DNA from: Ligula intestinalis
Lineage: Eukaryota > Platyhelminthes > Cestoda > Diphyllobothriidea > Diphyllobothriidae
Direction: 5' to 3'
Assembly: GCA_036362985.1 (NCBI GenBank)
Contig: JAYGXS010000002.1
Location: 93,468,325-93,532,324, forward strand
DNA length: 64,000 nucleotides
Shown here: piece by piece, positions 1 to 12,100 of the stretch
Position numbering within the stretch: the first letter of the stretch is position 1
How the letters are laid out: each line of letters opens with the position of its first letter
The notes under the pieces: generated by a model
The model's database searches: none
What the model was told of the DNA's origin: nothing
Seen by the model: only the letters and a program-made list of their open reading frames with translations
Program-made: the position numbers and the translations under genes

Positions 1-2
1 GA

Positions 3-835
3 ATGCCCCTCCTTCTTTTCATACCTCACACGCACGTAATATGGTTTAAAATAACTGGATCGCGTGAGCAAATTGTTTGGACGACTGTGGTCTACGAGAG
101 AGGCCGCAACCAAATCGCGATTTCTGCAAATACTCCTACGTTTAAATTGGAAAATCGGCATCCCAAGAAGTATAATTATGTAGAGAAAGCACATTGGGAA
201 ACCATGATTGGGAGTGCTGTTACCACCCTTATCAACCGAGCAAGAACGCATTGTTCTAGTCCCGAACTCTTCCAAGCCGAACTCAATTACCTGGTCAAAT
301 TGTTTTCAAAAAACGGTTACCCCAGACAGTTCGTGCGTCGATGCATGAGGCGACAACAGTCAAAGCAAAAAGAAAAGGAACCAGATTGTCCCGATCAGAC
401 ACCCAATCCAATCCAAAACGATAACGAACGCTTCCATATATTAAGAACGTGTCCGAACTCGTTGAAAGACACCTGAGGAAGCATCGAATCCAAGTGGCGC
501 ACAAACGGACGAATACTCTACGAAATCAGCTCGTACACTCTGAGGATAGGGTTGGCTACTTGGACAGAAAAGAAGTCATCTACAAGATTCTTTGTGGCGG
601 CTGTAATGCAGTTTATTGCGGACAGGCAGGAAGATCAGCCTCCACACGCTTACGCGAACATCAACGAGCGGTAAATAGGCGATATAACTTGTCCGAAGTC
701 GCCGAAGGCCGCGAATTCCTCGAAGCTATGCGCTTGCACGAACAATACATAAACAGGCACTAAGTTAGCATCGTCGTACTGAAGCCTCCAGCAGAAGTAG
801 GCCAGACGCGAGCTAATCCAAAGGGAATGAAAAAC
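3..835 (+). pseudogene. PLE lineage C fragment: RT tail plus GIY-YIG endonuclease, frameshifted
   Basis: This is the C-terminal part of a Penelope-like element protein. The first frame (3-476) carries the region after the reverse transcriptase palm: TLINRARTHCSSPELF, then the hallmark KLFSKNGYP near 290-320. The reading then shifts to the frame of 449-763, which has the GIY-YIG-type core VIYKILCGGCNAVYCG, followed by STRLREHQRAVNR with the catalytic-type Arg, and the terminal block REFLEAMRLHEQYINRH. The YIG position reads YCG, so the nuclease is probably dead. The RT catalytic domain is absent, either outside the window or lost. The frameshift near 430-450 and stops after 763 mark it as a relic. 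Confidence 0.8.
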
Positions 836-1185
836 ATGGCAACAAGGCACTGACATAAGCGCCATGCCACGGCATTATCGATTTTCCCAAGGACTTTCGA
901 TGTTCGCCGTTTTTTGGCCCATTCACTTCTCTCTACGTCTGAAGACGAAGCGGGGCTCCAGCTTCGAAAATTCACCTAATAAGCCATCGTTTCCCAAAGT
1001 GCTTTCTCTACATAATTACTCCTACGTTTAATTTAAAAGGCCGAGATGGCAAGCCTATGTTTTCAGCAACTCTCTATCAGGCCAGTACATTTGCAGGGGT
1101 AATTAAAATGGTAGAGTTGGACAGGGCTTCTAAGTCTACTTCAACGTTGCGAAAATCCCCATTCGATAATTCAGAAGGACAGTTG
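836..1185. other. No gene seen
   Basis: I see no coding exon here. The stretch lies between the lineage C relic and the 3' end of the minus-strand lineage B copy. The short open frames have no recognisable content. Confidence 0.5.
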
Positions 1186-1189
1186 GCGA

Positions 1190-2055
1190 GCATACGTATA
1201 CTTTCGATAAATTCTCTTCAGGCCATTACATTTATATGGAAGGGGAAGGTACAGGGTGACAAGCAATCAATTAATTATCGTTCTAATCAACTTAGTCTTG
1301 GGAATGGGGGCTTGGGGTTTGGGGGCAGTGACAGGGTAATTAGGAGAGGGGGGAAAAGAACGCGTGGAAAATGCTGGTAGTTCTGCGGCCGTTGGCCATG
1401 CTAGGCTGGGAGCCTGAAGAATGTTCTTCTGCGTGCACAACACCGGCTTCATCAGGCGAATGGCCGTGGCCTCCGCTGTTGCCAGCAGCCGTTGACCCAG
1501 GGACTTCGAGTAATCTGGTGAAACCTTGTAGATCACCTTAAAGGCTTCGTTCGGGTCAACACGGTGTCCAGAGTCCACCATATGAGCAAGAATGGAACTG
1601 TTGATGTTCCTGACTTCACCTTTGTTAAGCCATGCTGGCAGACTTTCCTGTATCCTCTTGGATAAGCGCCGGCTCGTGCGACCTATGTAACCTGCTCCAC
1701 AGGAACAAGTAAATGAGTAAATGCACATGGAAGTGCTCTGGGCTGGCAGCTTATCCTTACCTTCGCCGTGTAGGACCGGGTTTGTTGAGAATAACACCCG
1801 AACTTTCGCCGCTGAGAAGGTTCGTGATACGGCTTGGTTAAGGCGTCGGCTTAACAGTTCACTTGCTGCGTCCCTTTGAAAGGGGACTTTGAGGTAAAGG
1901 GTCTTCTTTTCCACGGTGGGTGTTAAGGTTTTGCGTTCTCTCTCCATCATGTTCTTCTGAATAAACTTGTCAGGGTACCCGTTCTCTCGAAGCAGGTCCT
2001 GGATCTTCGTGAGCTCTCTTTCGATAGTATCGTCCGAGCAGACCACTTCCATGTG
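1190..2055 (-). pseudogene. PLE lineage B 3' part, GIY-YIG domain intact frame (left arm of inverted pair)
   Basis: On the minus strand an uninterrupted frame (2058 to 1267) encodes the C-terminal 260 or so residues of a PLE protein. In order it holds a helical segment with ERELTKIQDLLRENGYPDKF (the NGYP hallmark), a variable linker, the GIY-YIG core with CIYSFTCSCGAGYIGRTS and SKRIQE, the SGHRVDPNEAFKVIYKV block, and a Pro-rich tail. YIG and the Arg of the nuclease are present. The RT palm is missing, so this is a 5'-truncated copy. Its 3' end (about 1190-1266 on +) contains the lineage's terminal block, with a TTTATCGAAAGTATACGT-like sequence that recurs at 2575, 30780, 31590 and 46000. It abuts a plus copy head to head near 2044-2058. 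Confidence 0.85.
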
Positions 2056-2610
2056 CATTTACTCATTTACTTGTTCCTGTGGAGCAGGTTACATAGGTCG
2101 CACGAGCCGGCACTTATCCAGGAGGATACAGGAGCATCTGCCAGCATGGCTTAACAAAGGCGAAGTCAGGAACATCAACAGTTCCATTCTTGCTCATATG
2201 GTGGACTCTAGACACCGTGTTGACCCGAACGAAGCCTTTAAGGTGATCTACAAGGTCTCACCAGATTACCCGAAGTCCCTGGGTCAACGGCTGCTGGCAA
2301 CAGCGGAGGCCACGGCCATTCGCCTGATGAAGCCGGTGTTGTGCGCGCAGAAGAACATTCTTCAGGCTCCAAGCCTAGCATGGCCAACGGCCGCAGAACT
2401 ACAAGCATTTTCCACGCGTTCTTTCCCCCCTCTCCTAATTACCCTGTCACTACCCCCTTTTTATCAACTCAAACCCCAAGCCCCCATTCCCAAGACTAAG
2501 TTGATTAGAACGATAATTAATTGATTGCTTGTCACCCTGTGCCTTCCCTTCCATTTAAATGTAATGGCCCGAAGAGAATTTATCGAAAGTATACGTAAGT
2601 CTACTTCGTT
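2044..2610 (+). pseudogene. PLE lineage B 3' part (right arm of inverted pair)
   Basis: This is a plus-strand copy of the same element as 1190-2055. It starts inside the GIY-YIG domain at SMCIYSFTCSCGAGYIG and reads through RLMKPVLCAQKNILQAP to the same C-terminal TKLIRTIIN. The 3' terminal block (TTTATCGAAAGTATACGT) ends near 2605. It is highly similar to the minus arm, with a short indel in the Pro-rich tail, but truncated further upstream. The junction with the minus copy is a short palindromic stretch (2044-2058) used by both copies. Confidence 0.85.
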
Positions 2611-2654
2611 TTAATGCTGCCCGCATGGCGAGATCGGCGTGTAGAATTCCCTGT

Positions 2655-2790
2655 GTTGGGGGGGGGGGGAAGGGGAGGAAATTGGGGCACGGTTGCGGTC
2701 AGGGGTCGGGTACATGGAATGATAATTACAGTCATTTGCACAAAGCGAACGGCTGTCACTAGGGCAGGGGCGGGGGGGGTTTGCGATCGC
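2655..2790. repeat. G-rich low-complexity tracts upstream of the tetraspanin
   Basis: A run of ten G at about 2660 and a second G-rich tract near 2771 lie 200-340 bp before the tetraspanin start codon. They may be part of the 5' region of that gene, but no core promoter element is evident. Confidence 0.4.
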
Positions 2791-2998
2791 CATTTTACGT
2801 CCAGGTCGGCCACGACCTCAGTAATGCGTCTCAGTGAGATGTAACCTCGTACGGGGCAGCCTCTTAACTACAAAATCGGCACAATGACCTTTCACACCTA
2901 GCGGATTAACGCTGGCGCAGACAGAAGCTAACCGTTTATATCGTAGGTGTGTAACTGCTAGTTTTGGCAGTTCACGATCCACACAAACCTGCTTTTGG

Positions 2999-3157
2999 AT
3001 GGATGCACCAGTGTCGAGCACAGATCAGTCTACAGCGAGTGAATTCCCGCTCGTTTCCAACCCTCGGAATTATCTCAACTACAACAAGCGGCGCCGACAG
3101 CTTTTCCGCTGTCGAATGTACCAGGTGCTGTATGGTTTGACAAATTTCGTATTCTTG
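2999..3157 (+). CDS. Tetraspanin exon 1
   Basis: Residues 1-53. ATG at 2999 is followed by a polar N-tail with KRRRQLFRCRM and then the first half of TM1 (VLYGLTNFVFL). It ends at a consensus donor, TTG|GTAAGT, in phase 0. Joining to exon 2 completes TM1 (FVFL+VLGALAIFG), which is the main reason to accept this distant exon across a 6.9-kb intron. A TTTTGGCAG acceptor-like site lies 28 bp upstream of the ATG. Confidence 0.82.
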
Positions 3158-6100
3158 GTAAGTTATTGGCCTCATGGCAGAGGTTTTTTGTCAATAAAAA
3201 ACAGCAATATTTAATCAAATGGGAACCTCTTGCAGTCTATACACAGAATCGACAAATTTTTCTCAGACAATATCAAGAAATGGGGGGAATTTACATCACA
3301 TTAAGAGAACTTAACAAAAAGCCGTCATTACAAAATGAACGCGACTCAGGTTGAGATGAGCACTTTTGTTCACTCGTCCGTGATATAAAGGACGATGGTT
3401 ACATTTTAGAAGAAGATCCGATCGCCTAGATAACTATTTTATTCACCTGATGTTACGACATCCGCTGTGGATTCTTCATCAGAAATATCAGCATAGTTGA
3501 GTATGACGAATTTTATCACATTCCTGTCAGATGGACGAGAGGTTTTGTGACTACCCGAATCCACATTCAATGAATATTATCATGATTGAATGGAATTCAC
3601 AGCATCATGGCGCTTTTTATTGCAGCTTCTTACCCGGCTTCACTCAGATCGAATCGCTAAGTCAAATTCCAGCAAAATTGCCGTCGTTTTATGTAGATCA
3701 ACAGAACCTGAGAATTTGATCATCCCACAATTGCACAACCATTTTTGAATTGCATCCCAAGCTGTGCCACCTAAGTTGACGGTTACTTTTTTGTAAATTA
3801 CTCTTCTCTCAGGATATGTCAGAAGAAATTAGAAGCCTTAAAGCTGCTCAAAATATAATTTACTTTACTGCTTATATTAGCTGACTTACGTCATGAGATG
3901 TCAACCGAACTACTACTTCGGTAGAATGCTTTCACGCATTCGTTATCAAGGTCCTGATAGGACTAAACTATGACTCTGTAAACACTCTCAAGCCTTTCCT
4001 CCATGTGTCCTGTGTATTGGTTGTTTAAGCCTTTAGTTCTCTACCTGATGATGAATAAGCGAAGAGGTACGGTTGCTGAACTTGACTCCTTAAAAGTGTA
4101 AATATATTTGATAGAAAATAGTCACAAAACCATTGTTTTTTGGCCTTATATGGTAGCGAATCGCGCCTACGTTAAATATAATACCTAAAAGAAGACTAGT
4201 TTTTGGTGTACAAAAGGTTCTTATGAGGACATGGCTTGAAACTATGAGCTATCCACCCATACAACATCGTATCTGCCCATTTATTACTGCTGCTTCTGAG
4301 ACATGCATCATGGTCCACCGTTACTGCAAAATTGTACGAGCACTATATGCAATTTTCTTGATAGCTTTGTAAACTGTATGCATTGTCCTACACGGACTGT
4401 ATATGACCGTCTCTGCCTTAGTTCACGGTTAGTTTGAAAAAATCGCTAATTATTGCCCTCAAAGATAGTGCCTTACTGGCTCTAAGAAGCATAAATTATA
4501 AACATGCAGTTCTTAACCTCTAAACGCAGGCACAACTCCAGGTTTGAATAAAAATTTTTCGGAAAAAAACAACAGTATTTGGGATTCAAAAATGCTATTT
4601 TTTCAAACAAACAATTTGAAGAAGACGCATTTTTTCACTAAACGAGCTCAATGACTAATATTTTTTGCGTATCTACGAAAAATAGATACTGCTTAAGTAG
4701 TATTTTTTACTTAGTAGAGTTTAGCAGGCGGCTGGAAAGGAGCCCACTCAAAAGCTGACATTGTGCTGTGACTAGATTATCAATATTAAAACCTCGCCAA
4801 GGAAATTCTTTGTAGTCCAAAACATATTTGAGAAATTCGGTTAAAATTTCGAGTGAAAAGGTATCTACAACAATGCTACCAGGGTAGGATGAAATTTTCC
4901 ACGAATTTACAAATATGCCTTAGCACTTTAGCGGCTTGTTGGTCATATCTAAGATCTAGTTCACGGACGGCTTAATTAGGCCACAGGATCAATGCAAATA
5001 TACACAGCCTTCGACAGTCCCAACAGTTTATTACTGAAGTTTATAACAAAACACTAACAAAGTTGCATAAATGTCGCAAGTGATTGCATCGACAAGAAGA
5101 GGTATTCCCAATTCACAAGTCAGGGAAGACGGTGTTAGTAGACAGAGCTTTACTGCTGGGAAATGAACGGTACAAAGGCTGTGTTATCAAACAGATGCGT
5201 CTGTGTGACCGTGAGGTTGTGTGTATTTGTGCAGCTTTGCCCGTCTGCAGCCAATAAAATGAAGCGGGCGTATCGATTGAACTAGGAGTTAATACGCTTA
5301 TCAAGCAGCGAGTTGATCGTTAGTGTGAGAAGGGCCGATAGCGCGCGAAGTGGATACTTAGAAATGGGCGAAAGGCCTTTTATCTGGAGGGTTTAGCAGC
5401 GAAGAAATTGCTTGGGTGCCAAGAAACTTTGGATTCTGTGCACTTCTGGTCTGCTTTTTCCTTCTGTAAACTGACCTGAACGGAACTTGCCAATACAAGC
5501 GAACATCCGTGTCCCAGGAAGCAATCGAGAAGAAGAAGAAGACTCGATCGCTGGGACAATATGTTTATTCGCCTGACGTTTCGATATCCGTCGCGGATTC
5601 GTCATCAGCGATCGAGTCTTCTTCTTCTTCTGAACGGAACTATTTGTTTAGTAAATGGCTTTTTGCAGCTCAAGTAAATGCAGTAAGCAAAATAACAACC
5701 CCTACCTTACATTTCGATCTTGATATTTCATGAGATAGGCCTGTACTGTACACACCAGCCATACACAGCCTTCGACAGTCGCCTCCCCGAGGATGCTTGT
5801 GTGTAATCTTAAGCCGCCTGCTCACACCTCTTGGCGTTGGAGTTGCACACAGGTAAGAAGCAACCACCAGGCGTCGGGTCATGAGACCCAAAGACCCACT
5901 GCCACGGCAGGAAACGGATGGAGTTGTTTACCAGATCAGGTGCAGTTGTAGACAAAACAACCATTTCGGAGAATCTAAGAGATTACTGCGGAAGCGAACG
6001 ACCAAGCACACGGAGGCATTGAAGAAGAAAGACGCTATCGCCCAGATTGCAGTTCACTTGACGCGATTCGGCCATAATTTCAAGTTTAAAGAGCCTAAAA

Positions 6101-9100
6101 TCCTTGCAAGAGGTGAGAACCGCGTGAGCCACGAGCTACTCGAGCCCAGGTTCTCAGGCCCACAGTCCATCAGTTGGCGCAATGATTTGGTTTTCCCATA
6201 CTCTGTACTGCGAAATTGTCTGATCAGGAAAATCAGTCACGTGGGAAGGGCTGGACTCAGCAACAATTCTGACGACAGCGAACATAATTTTCGTGCAATT
6301 ATCTAGCCCCGCATCCGCCACAGACAACGAAATCGCGGCAATTAATGAGTCGAATGTGAACTGCCAAGACATCACCGCAACAGTTACGACCCCAAGAATT
6401 GGTCACAGGAGCTGATAATTATAGTTCGTATGCGGATGGCCGCTACAAACTATCAGCAATGCTCAATCTGTGCATATGTCACCTCAATCTATGCATGTTT
6501 AATATTATCTTACGGGTACATATGATTAAAAGTTTTTGACAGAATCCGGAACGTCAGGCTTACAGAATTTTTGTTCCAGTGATCGCATTTTCATCTTCTT
6601 AAGCAATACGTTTCGAGAAGTTTAGCATCTTTGATGAGTCTCAGACCAGCTCCAAGCCTACGTGAGTAGAAATATATCAGTCGGGCATACCATATCATCT
6701 GCAGGACGTTGGGCCATTCGGTTTAATGGTATGTTGGCCGTTCCGTCCTCGTCGCTGTTGCAGTCGACCAAGCCGGCGGTCATAGTGACTCCTGTCAGGT
6801 GCTGGCAGAGCTTGTCCAAATGCGCGATACCTTCACTACGATCGTGCATGTGATTAGCATGTGCTTGAAGAAAGCTAATGCCAAGCTAGGGACTGCGCTC
6901 GAGCTGGCCTGGCCTGGACAGACATCGGGAGCATGGGTGAGGAACGTCAGGGGTGTTGTTGATTCAGTTTCGAGTCAGCGCTCATATGCCTTATCTAAAC
7001 CAACCAATCAGGTCCTTCATCTATTAACGCGTTAACTTAGCGGTCGAAGACGGCGAAGTTGACGAAAACCCGATGGAAAAGATCACCTGGATAGCTCTCC
7101 GGACAGGGTTGTAGGAATTAAGACTAAGACGGTTAACCCTAACAGCTACAATCTTCCAGGCCCGGTTCCTTAGGAAATGGCAAAAGTCTTGGGAAGGCAG
7201 AGTAGACGGAACTGTATATTGTTTACAGAAGAGTTAGGGGGAAAGTTTCCAGTAGGTCTTGCAGGGCGTCCGACCATGAGGCCAGTGGGAGAGGGCGGCG
7301 TCGCCGACCGCGACGCACCCAGGCGGAATCCCAATTGGTCGTCGGTGCATGAATTGACCAAAGGCCTGGAGAGCGCTTGGCCAGAGTTGACTGGCTACGA
7401 GCATTTCGGGATGCTGATAGGTCGACCAGTTTGGGGCGTCTCTATGCGCCCGATCGTGCTAGGACAAAAGTCGCGCTTCAATGCGGACATCAGCCATCGC
7501 GTTGGGAAAGGCGTGACAGGGCGACCAAGATTTATCCTGGGAGAACACGTCAGTGGCGTTTGAAGGAGGTGGGCTGTAAGACCACTACAGAGTCGTTTAA
7601 CGCAATAACAAACAAAAACATTTGGGAGCATAGGAGGAAGGAGAGCTTGTGACGCAGAAAATTTGTTATAGTACAAAAAAATGAATGATTAGGAAAAAGA
7701 GTTAGATAAAAACACAAAAAATTAGCACGATCCTCTACAACTGATCCATTTCGGGGCGAGGGGTAGTCACGAGATATCAGATAGATAATAGTGAAGATGG
7801 CAGCATTGTCGGCAACCGAGCGTTTGAGCGTTCATCAGCGGGTGCATACAGCTCCCATACTAACAATCAAGCCCTCAAAATTTTACTCGGATGCAACAAT
7901 AAGTTGGTTGCATGCAAATGTGTTTGCCATCGGAATTTATGTCAAAAGTTACAGTTCTTATGGCGGTGATCGAAAAACTCTGAGGAAGTTTCTCTTCGTA
8001 GTCAGATTGTGTGTGTTGCGAATGTTTGTGTCGAAAAGAGAAGGTTCTCCGAATCAAAAGTCACGAGAGATAGTGCTGGTATGAACTACTTTACTGCAAA
8101 GTAATGAATTGTACAAAGCCTATGTGACGAGCCAGCTGCCACCTATGTCTACACGCCAGTTGTGGCCATGAGGCTGTGTGCTGTGGTGTAGTTGAGCCTG
8201 TGCGATTAGTACTCTGTCGCTTACAGCCAATCAAATGAAGCGGGAGTATCGATTGGCTCGGAGCTCATACTTTCATCAAGCAGCGGGTTCATCGATAGCG
8301 TGAGAAGTGTCGATAGCGCGCGGAGGCCATAATTACGCGTGAGAGAAAGACCTGGCCGAGCGAAGGCAGGATGAGTCGCGCGCAGTTGCGCTGAGCGGCA
8401 GGCTCCTACATGAGCACGCTGAAATGTAGGGTTCAGTAAGTGGACATCCGAGCAAGCGCACCTCCGGCAAAGGCTGTTCAGTTGAACAAAATACTCATGA
8501 AAGTAAGCAAAGAAGCTAAACTCTTTAAAGGCTTAACTTTATGGAAGATAACGATTAATCGTCCCAGGCGTATTGGCATAGTTCTTTTTTGGGGGTTAAT
8601 ACTTTAAAACTGCGTCCGTTGGTTCAGGTGCCCTCCCAGCATGCAGTGATACCGGAATGACATTCCAACTGTGAGTCGAGTATATTCGCATACATTCTAT
8701 TAATTTTGACAATCCGCCCGTTTGACTACCTGAGTCATCATCGTCCACCGTGTACCACCCGGAGTGCATCGATGACTTACGAGTTAGAAAGTGTTAAGTG
8801 CGGTGGACTTGAACCGCACCTATCACACTCACTTCTGCCTTACATACCTGTCTTCGATGGGGAACGAACCATAAGACAATCAGAGATGGGCGCGGACGTA
8901 AGAGTTGATATGAAATATTGCAATGGCTTAAATTATGAGGGGAGACCCCAGTCCCTACGACTTTCAGACTCGGTTCCATATGGGAAGAAAAAAGGTGGGA
9001 CGCAAGTTGGGGAATGAAAAGTGTGTCTTGCACAGAACTAGTAGATAATAGGTTGGAGGAAGTTGGCGGTTGGACAAGTGCACTTAGCAAACTGCGAGGA

Positions 9101-12100
9101 CGGCTTCTCAGATGCGAGATCGTGGACATCGTCACAGCGTCACCAGCCAGGTGATCATGCGTGAGTCGAACTTGAGGATGATTGGCCAGTTAAACACCAA
9201 TTTATCCTCTCAATTTTCGACACCCAAAGCCAGCTGCATTAAAGTGTAGACATTCCAATTCCAAGTTTGCAAAAGTCAAAATTATAGACCATATCGTGCT
9301 CACCGGAATTTTCGTTGAAAAAAACAGAGCGTATATTGCTGACCCGCCTACAAGAACACAAAGCGGTGGCCTGCAGGCTAGACCCAAACTTGCAACTTGT
9401 GATGCATATCGGAGAGACAGGCCACAATTTCGATACTCAATGAGCGACCATCGCAGGCCGAGGAGCCTCAAAGGCGCAAAGACTGATGCTTGAGGCATGA
9501 TACTATGACGTTATCTTCGTTAACAGGCATCTTGACCTGCCCGAGGCCTACAAAGTCCTACGCTATTACCGGAGTAAAAAACGAAGCAAGGTCATTCCAA
9601 ACTTAGGATTTACAAACGAAGACGGCTCTGTGACGAAACCACCGGAACAGGGAGCGGGATTATCAGCATCCTGTCTCATGGGGACAAACACAACACTGAC
9701 GGCCGTCAAACAATGCAAAAATCCACACGGAGGGCCAAACAGCGAACAGCAAAAGCTGATCAGTTCACAACTTTAGATTGCTGATCGATTAAAGCATGTT
9801 ACGTTTTAACAAGGGACAGCCGGACCAACTGTCTGAAACGTCAGCGAACCAAAAAATTCATTTCGGTGCGCACAATATAATCTGTTAGACTTTCTAAAGG
9901 CCACGAACAACTCACCCCAATGATCTGGTTCCTCATTTGATTAATTGAACTGTTCTAGCAATTACCCACGCGGAGGGTGAAATACTAGGAAAAAAGATAT
10001 AGGAACTGCCTTTGTACTTCGTAACCACCGTCTCCACCGTGTTTGCATGAACATTTTTTTTCATTCTTCAGGTTCTTGGGGCTCTTGCCATTTTTGGTGC
10101 TTCGCGTACACTCTACGTAATGGCCGATTTTGATCATGGCCTCCTGCACTCTGAGTTCTTTCGTGATCTTCGCAGAGAAGTAAAATTTATCTACGACACT
10201 GTGGCCTACATCTGTCTAGTCAACGGAATACTGCTTATCCTGGCAGCCGTTTTTGGCCTGATAAGTGAAAGGTCAGACAATCACTGGTTTTCTACCGCGG
10301 TACGTGCTTTCATCTTACAGCCAGTCTGATATAAACTGAAACAGTGCTGTAAATGTAGCCAAAATCGTGATGTCACCGCCTAAGTACGCCGTTTATGAGT
10401 CCCCAAGGAAGAACAGGACAAGCAGAATGCAAAAGCAGAGGTCTTTTAGCGTAAGTGGAACAACATAGTTAAGGTTACAAACGATTATAAAGCTGTGACC
10501 ATCGAGCCAATCAGATACTGCTCTGGCGTGGGTAGCGACAGGATTGGCTTTTGACTCATCGGCTGGATTGTCAGAGTCCTAGCCTGGCCGCAGCTTTGAG
10601 ATGCAAATTATTGGTTAATTGTCAGTCTACGTTCGTCACGTGTAGGCTAATCGATAGTCTGTCATGAGCACGGCTCGCTGCCTAGCTTCTAGCAGACAGG
10701 ACCTGTAGAACTAACGGGGTAATACCCAAGCGTGATCAGCCCGATTATGGTCGTAAATCGATAGACGTGCCAGCACAATAATGTGCTTAAAGCTTACTTG
10801 AAGCACAAACTCTGTGTTGCTTGGCCTAGACTGTGATAGTGATTAGAGATCTGACCTAGGTGCGATATGGTACAAGCTTAGGTTAGAAGAGATTAAATTT
10901 TACCGTTGAACAATGATAAAACACTAAAAAATATGTTAGCACTATGGCGGCTGAAAAAAGAGAAAAAGTAAGCCGAAAAGATTGGCGTTTATCTTTCTTG
11001 GTTACTTAAATGCGAACATAATCGGTTCCTTGACCGATTCTACCAATTTGTGTAGACGCAAGTTGACCTTTCTACAAATGCAGTAAACAAACGTGGGTTA
11101 CTGACAATAATAAAGGACCTACAATTTGAATTCTCCGGACACCAAGAGCATTTTTTTCAAATGAAAGTTCCACAAAACGGTATCAAATCAACGCAATTTT
11201 ATAGAGGGAAACATAAACTCATTAGCACTATAGGAGAATATGCGAGTTCCAGGAGTAACTTCAGAAGGATAAGCTGCGATTACTGGAACAAAGGTTATAT
11301 TTTACTGACGTTTCAGATTCCATCGATAATCCTTAACCATAGGTTATTGTAGGAAAGTCGAAGTCATGTGCAGATAAGGGTGATGCATACACAGGTTGCA
11401 TGTTATTTATAGTTCGTAACGGTCATCCGCATGCGTACTATAATTGTCGATGAGAAGAAGAAGATTCGGTCGCTGGGATCATACGTTTATGCGCCTGACG
11501 TTTCGACATCCCTCGCGGATTCATCATCAGAGACATGAGTAGCAGAGGCAGGTGTCAGTCCCGTAGCCACAACATGAGGTCTTAATTGGTGTGGTGATAG
11601 CTCATTTATTGCCACAGTTTGCTTGTTAACGTCGGATGCGGGCTTGATAATTGCAAGACAATTATTCTCGCTGCCGTCAGAGTTGTTTTGGGCCTGGTCT
11701 CTCCCACGTGACTGATTCTTTTGGTCAGGAAATGTTTCAGTACACCGCATGGGAACGCCAAATCGTTGCGCTTGTTGATGAACTTGGGGCTTGAGAACCA
11801 TGACTCGAGCTTACAGGCCAGAAGCAACCATCAGACGCCGGGTCATGAGACTGAAAGACCCATTGCCACGGCAAGAAACGGCTGAAGGCGTTTATCGGAT
11901 CTGTTGCAGTTGTGGACAAAGCTAATACGTCGGAGAAACCGGGATATTACTCCGGACACGAATGGCCGAGCATGCAGCGGCGGTAAAGAAGAAGGATGCC
12001 AACTCCCATGTTGCAGCTCACTCGATGGGACCAATTTTATGAGGCCAAAATCCTCGCAAGTGATGACAATCCCGTGAGCCACGAGCTGCTCGCGTCATGG

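Noticed and set aside
1967..2524. 185-residue plus frame with a GIY-YIG core and a different N-terminus
   Set aside because: It reads antisense of the minus PLE arm across the palindromic junction into the plus arm. It is a junction artefact, not a gene.
7177..7652. 128- and 91-residue overlapping plus frames
   Set aside because: They lie over repeat R2, whose second copy at 13135 does not keep either frame.
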